Shown one piece after another: positions 1 through 12,118 of a stretch of 64,000 nt of DNA (within the stretch, counting starts at the first letter, position 1; each line of letters opens with the position of its first letter). The notes beneath the pieces were generated by a model that was given only the letters and a program-made list of their open reading frames with translations, was not told where the DNA came from and did no database searches. Both the position numbers and the translations under genes were made by a program. The DNA is from Latrodectus hesperus (Eukaryota > Arthropoda > Arachnida > Araneae > Theridiidae): NCBI GenBank assembly GCA_037975125.1, contig CM075850.1, positions 124,581,557-124,645,556 of the forward strand, in the 5' to 3' direction.

Positions 1-2303
1 TACATGTTTACAGTTAATAACATGCCACTTAATTTAAAATATTATATGCACTCTAACAATCAGATTAAATAATTATCTACTGCTAATAATATTCTTCTAA
101 TAATTTTACAGAGTGTTGTAAACAGAAATATTTTCCCACTATTTTTTCGTTTTTTAAATGTGTATTAGTCATATAGTGCATTTACATTGCTATTTTCCAA
201 ATTTTTTATTAATTTTAACCATTTTATCCACTTTTCAGATATTGATTCAATAAGATTTGAGAATTATTTCATTAATAAATTTCAATCAATTGTCTATGAA
301 TAAGAATGTGACAAGACATTTCTTCTCTTAATAATTATTGAATTTATGTCATATACAATTTTCTCATGTCAAAAGCAATTTTTTTTTTTCAAATCTCATT
401 TTACAATAGACAGTTGAAAATCATTACTAATAGTTTTCTGATTACTTCAAATTTTTTATTTACAAATATACAGAAAAAAAAACGTATTCATTTAAACAAA
501 TTCCCTGAGTTACAAATTCCATCAAAAATCAATTGTTTTGTCTTCAGAATGGTTTAAATGTAAAAAAATTATTTAAAAAATAAGAATAACGAAAATATAT
601 CTAGTTTAAGAAATTTATAATTAAAAATTAAGTTAAGTTTCACTCTCATTCAAAATATTTCATTTGCATTTGCTTATTTCTTTATAAGTTAAAGCTTAAG
701 TCAATTTTTTTAACTTGTAAGTTAGAATCATGCCTAATAATACTGAAATTAATGATATGGCCCTATTGAACTCAAAAAGAAAGGAAATATGTCTTTCATA
801 ATAGAAAAAGCTCCTTTTTTTGGCCATTTACAGAGTAGTTGCTGGGAACCAAATTGGTAGGAACTTGATTTAATTTCAGGAAATTAAATCATTTCAAATT
901 TCACTTGAGTTTAATTTACAACTTTGTGTTCATTGCTTTTATTAGTTCAGAATCACCTTTAAACCTCAGAACCATAAGCCCCAATTAGCTTTTGTGTGCA
1001 ACAAGTAATTGTATAATAACGAAGCAAATTGCTGCATTTTCCTGTTTATATAATCCATGGATTATGTGTTAAAAAAGTTTCGAATATCGTTGTGCATATT
1101 ATACGCTGCCGTGTATAATCTGATAAAAAACATTCTCCACCAGAAAATCTTACAATAAAAATTTGAAATAAATACCATTTATTTTTGATAAAATAAATAA
1201 CAGATAGTGCTATGACTCCTCACTTATTTTAACTATAATTAGTTATGTTCAAGAATGGATTTGGTTCTTTAGAACAATATTACAGTTGCAAAATGTTAAC
1301 TTAATTTCGTCTTTTGTCTTGACCTGAAATGCTTCATTCTGGAAACATTCAAATTTGTATATTGCAAAAATGTTTAAGTTACACAGCAAATTTTAAACTG
1401 ATAGTTATACAGTAGGCAAAGAAAGAAAAATACAAACAAAGTTACTGTAAGGTGTGAAAAATAAAGCATGTTCAATACGAAAGAAAAAATTTATCCAATT
1501 TGCAGTTCAGAAATAATCTATTTCTTTCTTTTAATTATTAATGAAACAAATATATTTTGTTTTTATAATATGTCTAACCTTGTTTTAAATGTTAATAAAA
1601 TTTAATAAGTTTTACTAGAATCTTCTTGGGTCTTGAGAGATGTCGTACTTTCACCTCAGTTTATCATACTTTGTGTTGATGTTGATCCAAACATTTCTTT
1701 TTCATAATAAATATTTTTTCTGTATAATTTGTTGTAATTTAATCATACTGTGTATTTTTTTAATTTTAATTAGCAACACATTATTAGTTGTATATATTTT
1801 AGAATATTCAGCAAAAAAATGCAGTGGGTTGTACACAGCTGCACATTATATACAGGAAAATATTGTCGATTCGATTTTTCTTTCTAATATAAATACATTG
1901 AGATGTGTAGGTTTTAATTTTAAGTGTTTATAAGATACTATTCTAATACAAAATCTGTATTTTATTTCTAATTATTCTCATTTTGAACTGTTGTAAAAAT
2001 AAAAAGAGTACTTATTATTAGTCTCTAGAAACAATTAAACCAATTTTTAAATTGTTAGTCCTTAGTGAAAAATATTATGCAGAAACAAATCTGATGCTCT
2101 CTGATTTTTCTTGGCTGTTTTATCGAAACACATTAACACATTGAGATTCTAAATGATTTGTTCAATTTTTGTTGTAGAAATACCATTCAGGGTCTAAAAA
2201 AATTCTTATATATTATTTAATAAAATATTCTGATTTTTTATTAAGAATGTACATGTGTATTATATTTTTCATGCAGTGAAGAAATATATTGCTGTTATTT
2301 ATA
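1..2303. other. AT-rich upstream flank of MTERF3, no gene recognised
   Basis: This stretch is strongly AT-rich, with many short homopolymer runs. The open frames at 366-557 and 1640-1933 are short, hydrophobic or lysine-rich, and match no family I recognise. The MTERF3 promoter and 5' untranslated region should lie near its right end. A possible acceptor (pyrimidine-rich tract ending in CAG at about 2276) just before the first coding exon would allow an untranslated exon further left. I see no TATA box I would defend. Confidence 0.5.
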
Positions 2304-2365
2304 ATGCTCCGACAAATTGTGAAGAGAAGTACAGATTATAGGCGTTTATCATTGATCTTTTGCAG
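2304..2365 (+). CDS. MTERF3: MTERF3 coding exon 1 (mitochondrial targeting segment)
   Basis: This 62-base exon starts at ATG 2304-2306 and encodes about 20 residues beginning MLRQIVKRSTDYRRLS. The peptide is rich in arginine and lysine, with hydroxyl residues and no acidic residue except one Asp, as expected of a mitochondrial import presequence. It ends in TGC AG, directly followed by a GTATAC donor at 2366. The two leftover bases AG join the lone G that opens the next exon at 6250 to make an Arg codon, so the phases fit exactly. MTERF3 acts in the mitochondrial matrix, which fits. The exon was found by reading the sequence rather than by homology, since presequences are not conserved, so it is less certain than the other three exons. 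Confidence 0.72.
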
Positions 2366-2736
2366 GTATACTTTCTTTACTTTTCAGATTTTTATGTTAT
2401 GAAAAATTTATTAGTTTTAAAATATAGCAAAATATATTTTTATTGTTATTAACTGCTGTGTGTTAAATGAGTAATATCCCATCCATTGATGCAGGTATCA
2501 TGTGATTTTTTAATTCTCTTGTCAATTGAAATTATGTAATTTCGTATAATTTTGAATATTAAAATTCCAACATTGATTTTTATTTTCTTAACACAGTAAG
2601 GCTTATTATAATAAAAAATTATTGTACAATTTATAAGAATATATATTAGAAAATAAAATGAACTGTATTTAAATAATTAAGCTCAACTATAAATTTGTGA
2701 AATTAATAATTTCTTTTTTTACTGATTGAAAACTGA

Positions 2737-2900
2737 GCTGGCAGCTGAATCGTTAGCCCTCTGACTTTCAATTCAACAGTTTGCGGATTTAATTCCTTGT
2801 TGGATGTAGATCTTGTAATGATTTGGAATCTGCTTTAAATTGTTGCTTTTTGACACCAGCCCTTGGTACAAAAAAGGATCAGACAAATGGACTAAAATGA
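2737..2900 (+). repeat. Degraded tRNA-headed SINE
   Basis: A GC-richer block in AT-rich intron shows a tRNA-like head. An A-box-like stretch starts TGGCAGCTGAATCG at about 2739 and a B-box-like GCGGATTTAATTCC follows about 45 bases later. A non-tRNA body follows. It is not a tRNA gene because no acceptor-stem pairing is visible. Family assignment is uncertain. Confidence 0.5.
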
Positions 2901-3701
2901 CTGATTGAAAGATTTGCTTCACTTCAATATATTATTATTTTAAACTTTCTCAGTTATCAAACAGTTTTACTTGTTTTGAAAAAATCAGTATACTTGTATT
3001 TTACACTTGTTAGTACACTTGCATTTTATTTTTAAATTTAATTATTGTTAAAACCTCATCTAGGTAAAATTCTAGGATCCTGTGCATATTTGATGTGATT
3101 TCCAATTTTTGCATGAAGCACTCTGTATAGTTATCTCACCAATCTAAATAACATCACTTCACACAATATCCAGCTTTCAAAACCCCAATCACGCTCAAAC
3201 TTAAACTTTGAATATGGCACTCTCATCCTATTATAAATTTCAAGTATCAAAAATTTTAATATTTCATTATAATTATTTACTACAGAAATATTATAATGCT
3301 AATAACTAGAAACTAATTTCACAAATATTACTTAAATAAAAAATGAATATAAACTAAGTAGCACACAACTACATAGGTGTTATATGGGCAATAAAGCTTT
3401 ATCAGTAACGTAAATAACATTTTTTTATAAAAATTCACTTATTTATTAACAGGCAGTGGCATCCATTAAAAAAAAAAAAAAAAAAAAAAACTTCAATGTA
3501 GCACAATCTAACCCCTGATAAGTAAGATCAAGGAAAAGTTACCAGCATGTGCAATAAAATGCTTATACTGGTTGGTACCTTACCCATTTTGTCTTTATTT
3601 TTAGTTTTTACTCTAAATGCTAAAATTGCATTTGGAAAATTATTTGGGATATTTCTTTTATTTCCAATAGGAGGGTTTCGCCATTTGATACAAATAAAGT
3701 G

Positions 3702-3704
<3 letters not shown>

Positions 3705-3783
<79 letters not shown>
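3705..3783. repeat. TA dinucleotide microsatellite
   Basis: An uninterrupted TA array of nearly 80 bases in MTERF3 intron 1. A 62-codon open frame on the minus strand here is only Ile-Tyr repeat translation and is not a gene. Confidence 0.95.
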
Positions 3784-3785
<2 letters not shown>

Positions 3786-5229
3786 TAATCACTGAATAAA
3801 ATAATCAAGAAATTATAATAATTTCAATCAACAATTAGGTATCAATAATATCTTTTTTATATTCATTTAATAATATGCTTGTCTTCACTTTATGCAATTG
3901 CATTACATGTCCAGGCAAAAATGTGTTAAAATTCAAATAAACCTAATACAATATCTGAATTTATATGCTTATATTTAATTTATAATGTGCAAAAACATTT
4001 CATAATTTTGTAACATAATAAAAAAAGTCATGCATTTACTTTTCCGTGTATTTCATTACAACAAGCAAATAAACAAAAACCTCTGAAATTATTTATAGAA
4101 TATTCGCTATAAATATATTACCTTTTGTGTATTTACTTTGAAAATTAACTTAATTACAAACTTCCTATTGTCTATTCAATCTAATGACTTTAAATTTATT
4201 TAACTAATGCCCTATTAAACAACTCATTACAAAATTTAATGCAAATTAAAAACTGTCGTATGAAAAAGGTTCTTTTATTGTAGATGTTTATTTTATGAAG
4301 GATTTGGCCTATTCAATAAACAGAATATATCAAATAGATTTATTCAAATTCTTAGCTTAATTTTTGACTTCTCTGATATTGTATGCATGCTTTTCAGGTT
4401 TGATAATTTCAGATTAATAAAGTTCTAATTATATTGTTGCTATTTTGAATATGCAATATAACTCTTTTCAATTATTATTTTAATAAGAGTTTACATTATG
4501 GAAATCATTTGTTTGCATGTGTCTGTAATTTATTTGTTTATACAAAATAGTTTAATATTGCTATCTATCAATGAATTTCTTATCTGTAACTAACCATGAA
4601 ATATATTTTCACAATTGCTGGAGTAATACTGATTTTATTTATTCAATATTTCATAGAAAAATAATTATAAATTTGTGTACCAATATGATTTATTTTTATT
4701 GAATACTTTTAATGTAAATTGTTTATCATTTTCACTTTGTAGAAATTTATTTTTGACTGATTTGTTCATTTTTATATGTAAGTTTTAAATAGGTAAGAGT
4801 TTTTTAAAATTAAAATGTAATATTACAACACGTTTAATATTGAAAAATTGTATTGTTAGTTTTATTAAATGTTGAACTTTTCTAAATTGACATAGAATTA
4901 TAAATATTTAAAATATAGTAAATATATCAAAATACAATTTAGTGTAAGAAAATTACAGTGTTTTTGGGCAAATGTATTTCTGATGAAAATTTCTATGCAA
5001 ACTTTTAAACACTTCAAAAGTATTTTTAAGAATATTCCAAAAGAGTAGTTTCCAGTTAACATTTTATATTTCCTAACAAAAATTTCTCTTCTAATGTAAA
5101 AAAGCTTTCATACTACAATACATGATAATTTGTAAACATATTAGAAAGCATTCCTTCACTAAAGAAAGCAAGAATAATATAATCTAGTAATTTAAAAAAA
5201 TGTTTTATAGCTTGAATATTTATTAAGAT

Positions 5230-5324
5230 AAATGTACAAAAGTTTATAATGATTTAATTATAAGTAAAGAATGTATGATAACAGTAATTACATAAATTAA
5301 ATCATTATAAACTTTTGTGCATTT
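5230..5324. repeat. Foldback inverted repeat, about 31-base arms
   Basis: The left arm (about 5230-5260) reads AAATGTACAAAAGTTTATAA and continues TGATTTAATT. The right arm (about 5294-5324) is its reverse complement with one mismatch (GCATTT for the ACATTT expected). The spacer is about 33 bases. It could be a small foldback transposon remnant or a chance-prone AT hairpin, but the arm length and fidelity argue against chance. Confidence 0.8.
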
Positions 5325-6249
5325 ATTAAGATGAATTTAATCAGGCTAAAATGTTAATAAATTTAGCTTAAATAATTTAAAAGTGAAAATATATTTTGCT
5401 TTCTGTTACTGCTTGAAAGTTTTTTTCATAAAAAAATTACTATTTCATTGTAAACTTTTATCACCCACTAATTAGTTTCTTATGTTTTAAAGAATTCAGA
5501 AACATAAAATTATCATTTTAGTAAATAATATATTATCTTTTTCTTGTAAATATGAGTTCTGCTGAAAGCAGTTCACTTATAAATGAGAGAAGAATTCTCA
5601 TATTCTATTTCTTATATGTAATTTTATATAACACTTTTTTTATAATTTCTCTTATCTATTGTATATCAATTCTATTATTGTCATTAAGTTATGCATTTAA
5701 ATGTTACATTAATACCATTTGTTAGATTTTGCTCTGAAAGACATCTTTCCATCTAAAATCTTAAGAACTAAAAAATGATTATTACTAATTTATTCTTGAA
5801 TGCTGTTTGCAAAATTGTATACAGTTTTGTCTATTTTTGAGGGAGAAAAAACAGTGCACTTGCATTAAACGACAAAATTTTCTTTTCATTTAATGCAATT
5901 GTATCATTCAAATATTTTTTATCTTTGTTGTTTTTTGCTTTAGTCTATTTCTAATTCTTCAGGAAACCTTCTAATATTCAGTGTTTTCTCAATAAATTTT
6001 TTAATGAATTTCTACTTTTATTTTAAGAATGTTTCTTCAGAACTTGCTATTTTGGTTAAAGTTTATAAAATGAATAATTGATGCATCAGCTATTGTTATT
6101 CACAAATAATTTTGCTATAAACTTATCAATGAATTTAAAATTATTTCATTGTTTAAGCCAAGATTTTTTTTTATCAATTTCTTAGCAATTATTACATGAC
6201 TACCCTAAATAAAATGTTTACTTATATCTCACTATGCTTCATATTATAG

Positions 6250-6934
6250 GCAAAATAAAGAAGATGCTAATGTCTTAAACAAGAAACCTGAGGACAATGT
6301 AGATACTTTTCCTACAGATGACAACAATAAAAAAATAAAGAAAGAAATCCCTAACTTGAATTACAAACCTGTAACTGCAAGACCTTTTGAAGAATTTCAT
6401 TCTACAGAAGAATCTAAGACTGTGCCTCCAGACATTGCAGAATTCATAGATAATCTTGGACCTCCAGTACCTGTTGCTTTTAATTTTGCTGCTTTTGTTA
6501 ACCAGTCAGAAACTCTTCAAAAGTTAGTGCAACTGGGTGTTGACCTTTCTAAGCTAGAAAAAAATCCTGAAAAAGCCAATTATGTTATAAAACTAGACTT
6601 TGAACGTGATATCAAAGCACATATTCAATTTCTTCATGATCTTGGTGTTAATGCGGACTGCTTTGGAAAGATTATCACAAAAAATCCATATCTTTTTAAA
6701 GATACTATTGAAAACTTGGAAATAAGACTAAATTATCTAAGAAGCAAAAAGTTTCATGAAAATTCTATTGCAAGAATTATTGAAAATAATCCTGAATTTT
6801 TAAGCTTGAGTACAAAAGCTGTTGACACTAGACTGGGATTTTTTCAAAAACAGTTTTCCCTCACAGGAGATCAAATAAGATATCTCATAACCAAAGCTCC
6901 TAAGTTAATAACACACAATTTTGCAGACTTAAGA
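6250..6934 (+). CDS. MTERF3: MTERF3 coding exon 2 (first mTERF repeats)
   Basis: MTERF3 is a mitochondrial member of the mTERF family of helical-repeat nucleic-acid-binding proteins; family work links it to repression of mtDNA transcription and to mitoribosome assembly. This 685-base exon begins after ATTATAG at 6249 and ends at a GTAAGT donor at 6935. It covers roughly residues 21-249 of a predicted 371-residue protein. Recognisable segments are SETLQKLVQLGVDLSKLEK, followed by LDFERDIKAHIQFLHDLGV and TRLGFFQKQF, which line up with vertebrate MTERF3 as I know it. The repeats show the family's spaced proline pattern (KNPYLF, NNPEFL, KAPKLI). The reading frame is open upstream of the first convenient start codon to the splice acceptor, so exon 2 does not begin with a methionine. 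The exon ends on a codon boundary. Confidence 0.93.
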
Positions 6935-7086
6935 GTAAGTATAAAAAATAATTAAAAACATTGTTTAAATATTCTGTGATAAATAAAGTAATTACATCTA
7001 ATGGACCAGTTAAATTTTATTTAGTTATTGAAATTACTACTATAGAAATTTGAAATAATGATTGCACTCAAATTTTAGAGGTGATC

Positions 7087-7106
7087 ATATATATATATAT
7101 AGTATA

Positions 7107-7162
<56 letters not shown>
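7087..7162. repeat. TA dinucleotide microsatellite (interrupted)
   Basis: A TA array with one AGTATAG interruption near 7101, in MTERF3 intron 2. Confidence 0.9.
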
Positions 7163-7165
<3 letters not shown>

Positions 7166-7748
7166 TAGAATTTAAAATTTCTTTTATTTTTATTAAGGGT
7201 CAAGACTTGTTTAAATTTAAATTCAAACCTATAGTTTTTAAATTCTTATAAAGGACAGTTAATTCGACACTCAAAGGTATAGATACTTTTATTGAAAAAC
7301 TATTATATATTTTTTCAATTTAAATTGAAAATAAAAATTATTATTTTCATTCAGTTGAAAGAATTATTATTTTTATTTTGCATCATCACATTTATTTTTG
7401 TTAGTATGACATTTACAAAATTTACTAAAAAAATCTAATAAAAATATTTTTATATTTTTGCTAAATTATTATTATATTTTTATTAATTCAAATTCATGAG
7501 CAGTTAGTAAAAATTGAAAAAAAAAGAACTTTTTATTGTTTGTAAAATTCTATATATAGTATAAAACATTAAAAAAAATTTTTTTATTAATTTGTAGATC
7601 AGTTAATTTAAATATTTACAGTATTCCCTATTTTAAAGTGATTTTATTTAATTCTAACTTTGAAATAGTTAACCTAATTCCTAAGTTATTTATATATATT
7701 CATGTCTTATGTGTGTAAAAAATGAATGTTAAGTGATAAGTAAACCAA

Positions 7749-7817
7749 ATCTAAAACAATGATTTTAAATGAATAACAAATCTAAAATCTAAAACAATGA
7801 TTTTAAATGAATAACAT
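7749..7817. repeat. Short direct duplication, period 39
   Basis: A 30-base word beginning ATCTAAAACAATGATTTTAA occurs at about 7749 and again at about 7788. This is a local tandem duplication with no apparent function. Confidence 0.8.
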
Positions 7818-9275
7818 TTTTGCTTTAAATTAGTAGAAATATTATTTCTTACTATTTTTAGGATTGATATTTATATTGGTAAATTGTTATTGCAAAATTC
7901 AAAACATTAATGCAAGGAATTTTTACAAATTTAGATAGTTATTGCTCCTTAATTAATTGTTTTAAATATTTTTCTTCAAATTGGAAAATTTGGACAAACA
8001 TTGTTTAGAATTTGTTTCATTATATATTTCTTTGATCTTGTTGTAGCTTCTGTGGGAATTAAGTTAGTTTTTATAGATATTGTGTTTTGTTGTTAAAAAT
8101 GACATTGGTTCCCAGTTCCTATGCATTCACCAAAATTAAATCTGTACTTTGAGGGATATTACTTCTCTACTATGTTATTTATGGCTTTGAGAGTGTAGTT
8201 GGTTAAAGAATACTTCTCATTCATTCCATGTTTCATTGAGGTATTAGTTTCTGTCTGAAAACCAAAGTGAAGTATCTGTGTGAATGTGTATTTATGATTA
8301 TATTTATTTATTTAATTCTTGTTTCTAATAACTTAATTAGTAAAAGAATCTCATTTGATCCTTTCTGACCTAATGAAGAAGCTCTTCCAAAATGTTGTTT
8401 ACATATTAAATATTTGTAGATTAGATGTTCTACACTGGTGTGGTTTGAAGAGCATAATGTCAGTTCTAGCATTCATTTCCTCACTTGACTATATTTAAAA
8501 AATAGGAGTCTTAATGATTGGGGAACTTAGCTTATAAATCAGTTAATACATTCTAGGGTATTACCACATCATGATATGAAAGTGTAAACTTGAATAAAAT
8601 TTTCCTGTCCCAATCTTTTAATATTTAGGTATTTTTTATTATAATTTTCCTAATTGTTCAATTTTCAGTTTTATTACTTAAATTTGTTTAAATATCATAT
8701 TTAAATTCAGATAATTTAGAAATTATTTTAATGTAACAATTAATAAGTTCATGATAATTAAGGAGCTTTCACCACATAGTATTTATTTGAAATAAAAAAT
8801 TATTAATTTTTTATCTTTACCTAATTGCCAATTTTCTGTTTTATGCGAGATCATTTATTGCAGTACATTTTCTGCAGTTTACAACTAGATTATAGTAGGT
8901 ATCAGTATCTTGAAATAATCTAGATTAGAAAAACTATTCAAATTATACCTGTAAATTACATTATTTTATTATGAGATGTTTTCGCCCTGAAACTTAGAAA
9001 AAAATGCTAGTTTTCTTCAAATTATGATTTTTTGCAATGCAGTCTTTATTAATATATAATTTATTAATAAGACTGCATGATTAATATACAATTTATATCA
9101 GTAGAAATACCAATAATTTTTATACCAACACTTTAAAATTTATTAATTTACAAAATTATATTCTGATATAAAACATCTTATTGTAGTCTGTATTTTTTGC
9201 AATAATATTAGATTCTGAAGTGGAATATTTTATTCTTCATTAAGATTTCTATTTTATTTTCAGTTATTTTATTTT

Positions 9276-10091
9276 CTTCTTCTTCTTAAAATTGAGTTTG
9301 TATGTCATTGGGCACCTCTGCTTTTATCAGCATTTTGTACCATTAACTCCAAACCCAATGTTTCCTAGTTCCAGTTGCTCGGGTCACCCACTTTACTAAT
9401 AAAGTCCGATAACCCTTTAATGGAGTCTAGGTGTAACTCTCTAGTATGGATGAAGCCTAAAGAAGTTAATTTAAGGAGGGCAAGAGCCTCACATTCGTAA
9501 ATGACATGCTCTGCCGTTTCCTCTTGCATATGACATTTCCAGCAGATAAAGTCTTGCTGAAACAGTCCCATCTGGTCAGAAAGTCAGTCATGCTAGGAAT
9601 AGCTTCCTGACTTTCACCAGAAGATGGTTTAGAGATAATTTCTACCTCAAGTGAAGGATTCATTGCTGCCCCTTTACAAGATTGCCTCTGAGTTCCCTGG
9701 TCTTTTTCAGCAAGGTCTACTTTAGAGGCTTCATATGCAAATGCAGAAAGGTTTGTTACTTCTTGTGTCTTTTCAGCCACAAGATAACAATTAAAAAGCT
9801 CAGGTAATATAAGTCCACCCAGCATTGCCTGAGTTACTGGGCAAGGCAAATTACTCTAGAAGTTCGCCAAGCAACTAGAGGCTCCATTAAGACACCAATA
9901 CCGCGGTGCCAATTAGCCCTAGGCACAGATCGCATAACACCAGGGTTTACGGGAGCTGGTTGGCGGCCTCTGATTCTATATTCAAGGCTATCCTGTCATT
10001 CCTACAGGACATTCGGCTATCCACCACCTGCCGACGCGCCTGGTGGCTGTGCTCAAGCCCCAGGAAGGTACACGTACCCCCTGGTTCCAGG
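9276..10091 (-). mobile_element. LINE-A internally deleted derivative, copy 1
   Basis: A minus-strand copy of a non-LTR retrotransposon derivative. It joins the family's 5' end (starting CCTGGAACCAGG at the right edge) directly to its 3' end, ending in an AAG microsatellite tail (read as CTT repeats at 9276). The 3' part encodes the RNase H-distal zinc knuckle C-x2-C-x8-H-x4-C (CWKCHMQEETAEHVIYEC) and ends SNWN-stop. The 5' part encodes a short novel N-terminal frame (residues such as SKVDLAEKDQGTQRQ). The whole reverse-transcriptase core is missing. The junction is at 9571/9572. It is nearly the same length and structure as the copy at 26781-27590. A 5-base TTTCT repeat at both edges may be a target duplication, but that is weak. 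Confidence 0.8.
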
Positions 10092-10634
10092 TTTCTAAGT
10101 AATTACCTATAAACCTTCTGCTAAAATGATTACTTTTGTTTTGTATTTAAAAATTTATATATTTATTGCTTTTTTTTTCTTAAATGTGTGAAAATTTTTA
10201 AAATTTCTAGCATCAAGAAAAATAGTTTGCATTTTACGTTAGTGAGAGAAATCCCTATTCAATTATTTACCATAAATTTGGGATTTTGAAAAATCAAAAA
10301 AGTATTAGTTGAGATGTTTAGCAATGACAATGTGAATAGTGCAGTTATATTAATTTTTTTTCATAATTAACAATTTACAAACATTCATTTTAATATATAT
10401 TTCTTTTATGATTGAATTTTAATTGAAATTCAATATGCACCCACTTCCAAAAGTTAAGCACGAATATGTAAAATGCAAAAAAATCAACAAATACTGCTTT
10501 GATTGACACAAAATTCGGCAGGAAAGTAGCATATATATTTACACATAAAATAAAATAAATAATTATATACAGAAAGGAAAACAATATTACAGTTTTGTAA
10601 GTTATCAGATAAGGACATATTGGAGATTTAAAAA

Positions 10635-11892
10635 TTGGGTTAGCAACTAAGTAATTGCTGATTTTCTTTAGAAATTTTTTTTTCATGGAACTAAATAACT
10701 TTATTCTGTAATGTACTGTCCATTTTGATCAATGACCGTTTTCCATCTTTCAAGCAGCATCATAATCCCACGTTCATAAAACTTCTGGCTTTAATTAGAA
10801 AAAATTAATCAAGTACGATTTGACATCATCATTATTGAAATATTTACCATTCAAGGAGTTTTGTAACGATCGAAACAAAAAATAATCAGATTGTGCAAGG
10901 TCAGGCCTATATAGTGGATGTGGAAAAACATCCCAACCAAGCTCCAATAATTTTTGCTGAGTGACCAAAGATGTGTGTGGCCTTGCATTGTCATGATGGG
11001 ATACAACACCTTTTTGATATATCAATTCGAGCTGCTTTTCTTCAACTGCATTGTTTTATTTCGTTAGTTGTTCAATGTAGACATCAGAATTGATTGTTTG
11101 GTTGGATGGTAAGAGTTCAAAGTAGATAATTCCTTTGTAAACCCTCCAAACTGATAACAAAACCTTCTTTTGATGGATATCAGCTTTTGATGTTGTTTGA
11201 GTTGGTTCACCTGGTCTGCTCCACAATCTTTTCCGCTTGATATTGTTGCAAACAACTCATGTTTTATCGCCAGTTATCAGTCGTTTTAAAAATGGATCAT
11301 TTTCATTACGTTTCTTTAGCAAATCGCAGCTGTTAATGCGTTAAATGTGTTTCTCTTAGTTCGTGAGGAACCCATGTATCGAGTTTTTGAACATAGCTAA
11401 GTTGTTTTAAGTGATTTTCAATGCATGTATGTGATACATGAAGCTTCTCTGCAATCTTAGGTGTTGTACTGTGACGATCCAAATCTATTATTGCTTTGAT
11501 TAGGTTGTCATCAACTTCAACTGGACGACCAGAGTATTTTTCATCTTTGAGTGAAAAATCACCAGAACGAAATTTGGCAAACTAATTTTGACACTGCCGT
11601 TCTTTTAAGGCTTCGTCACCATAAAAAGCACATAACTTTTTATGAGCTTGCGATGCATTTTTCCCTTTGCAAAATATGATAAAAAAGCAAAATATGACAA
11701 AAATGTTCCTTTTGATTTTCCATTTTTCAACGAAAGCCAACCGATCAAAAAACTTTTTTACTAATTGACAGCTGAATTGCTAACTATCAAATATCAAAAT
11801 GTGTTTTATATTTGTACTATGTCTGCAAACCTAAAAATTCAACTGAAGCCATCTATGAGTGAAAATCGCAATTACTTAGTTGCCAACCCAAT
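10635..11892 (-). mobile_element. mariner transposon (mellifera-type), inactive
   Basis: Inverted ends of about 30 bases are visible: TTGGGTTAGCAACTAAGTAA at 10635 and its complement (with GGCAAC) ending at 11892. The transposase reads on the minus strand from an ATG at about 11723 (MENQKEHFCHILL) to a stop at 10701-10703 after QYITE, close to the usual length of about 345 codons. The catalytic triad region shows HDNARPHT and, exactly 34 residues after its Asp, the Asp of LAQSDYFLF (D34D). In-frame breaks near 11030-11060 and elsewhere split it, so it is dead. It sits inside the Tc1-like element; flanking TA is not preserved. Confidence 0.88.
10701..11723 (-). pseudogene. mariner transposase pseudogene
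   Basis: The remnant reading frame of the mariner at 10635-11892. The N-terminal helix-turn-helix part is near 11723-11400, with a small local duplication near 11660-11700 that disrupts the start. The first catalytic segment lies near 11260 and the HDNARP...SDYFLF segment near 10990-10880. Several stops and shifts separate these blocks. No function is expected now. Confidence 0.85.
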
Positions 11893-11920
11893 TGGACTTC
11901 ATCTCGATACCGGACAGCTG

Positions 11921-12118
11921 TCACAGAACCCTGTTTAAAGATATGCAGGTGGATGTGGTGTCATAATGAAATCCTTGCCCATACTCCATAATGCTCCCGC
12001 CATGGAATGCATCATGTTCGGTGATGTTTTGGGGTTGATTGCGTGTTCCTTGTTCACGCCATATCCTTATACATTTGTCATCTGTTTCCAGAGCAAATCT
12101 TGACTCATCAGTAAACAT
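11921..12118 (-). pseudogene. Tc1-like transposase fragment
   Basis: A 65-codon open piece with the family block MFTDESRFALETDDKCIRIW, which contains the first catalytic Asp, followed by GTRNQPQNITEHDAFHGGS. Upstream pieces of the same transposase (helix-turn-helix, approx. 12150-12690) can be followed only across frame breaks. The catalytic residues after this point are absent because the element is cut at 11892. Confidence 0.85.

Larger units (their letters stand above)
2366..6249 (+). other. MTERF3 intron 1
   Basis: A 3.9 kb AT-rich intron with a GTATAC donor and an ATTATAG acceptor. It contains a degraded tRNA-headed SINE (about 2737-2900), an A-run (about 3469-3490), a TA array (3705-3783) and a foldback inverted repeat (5230-5324). 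Nothing else in it is recognisable. Confidence 0.7.

Noticed and set aside
366..557. 63-codon open frame
   Set aside because: Phe/Lys/Asn-rich translation of AT-rich DNA, no family features, no splice context.
1640..1933. 97-codon open frame with hydrophobic residues
   Set aside because: Looks membrane-like only because T-rich codons encode Phe, Leu and Ile; no recognisable domain or neighbouring exon.
3620..3808. 62-codon minus-strand frame
   Set aside because: Mostly Ile-Tyr from a TA microsatellite.
8095..8165. Weak resemblance to 840-900 (GGTTCCCAG/CTGGGAACC words)
   Set aside because: Only short words match; not enough to call a repeat.
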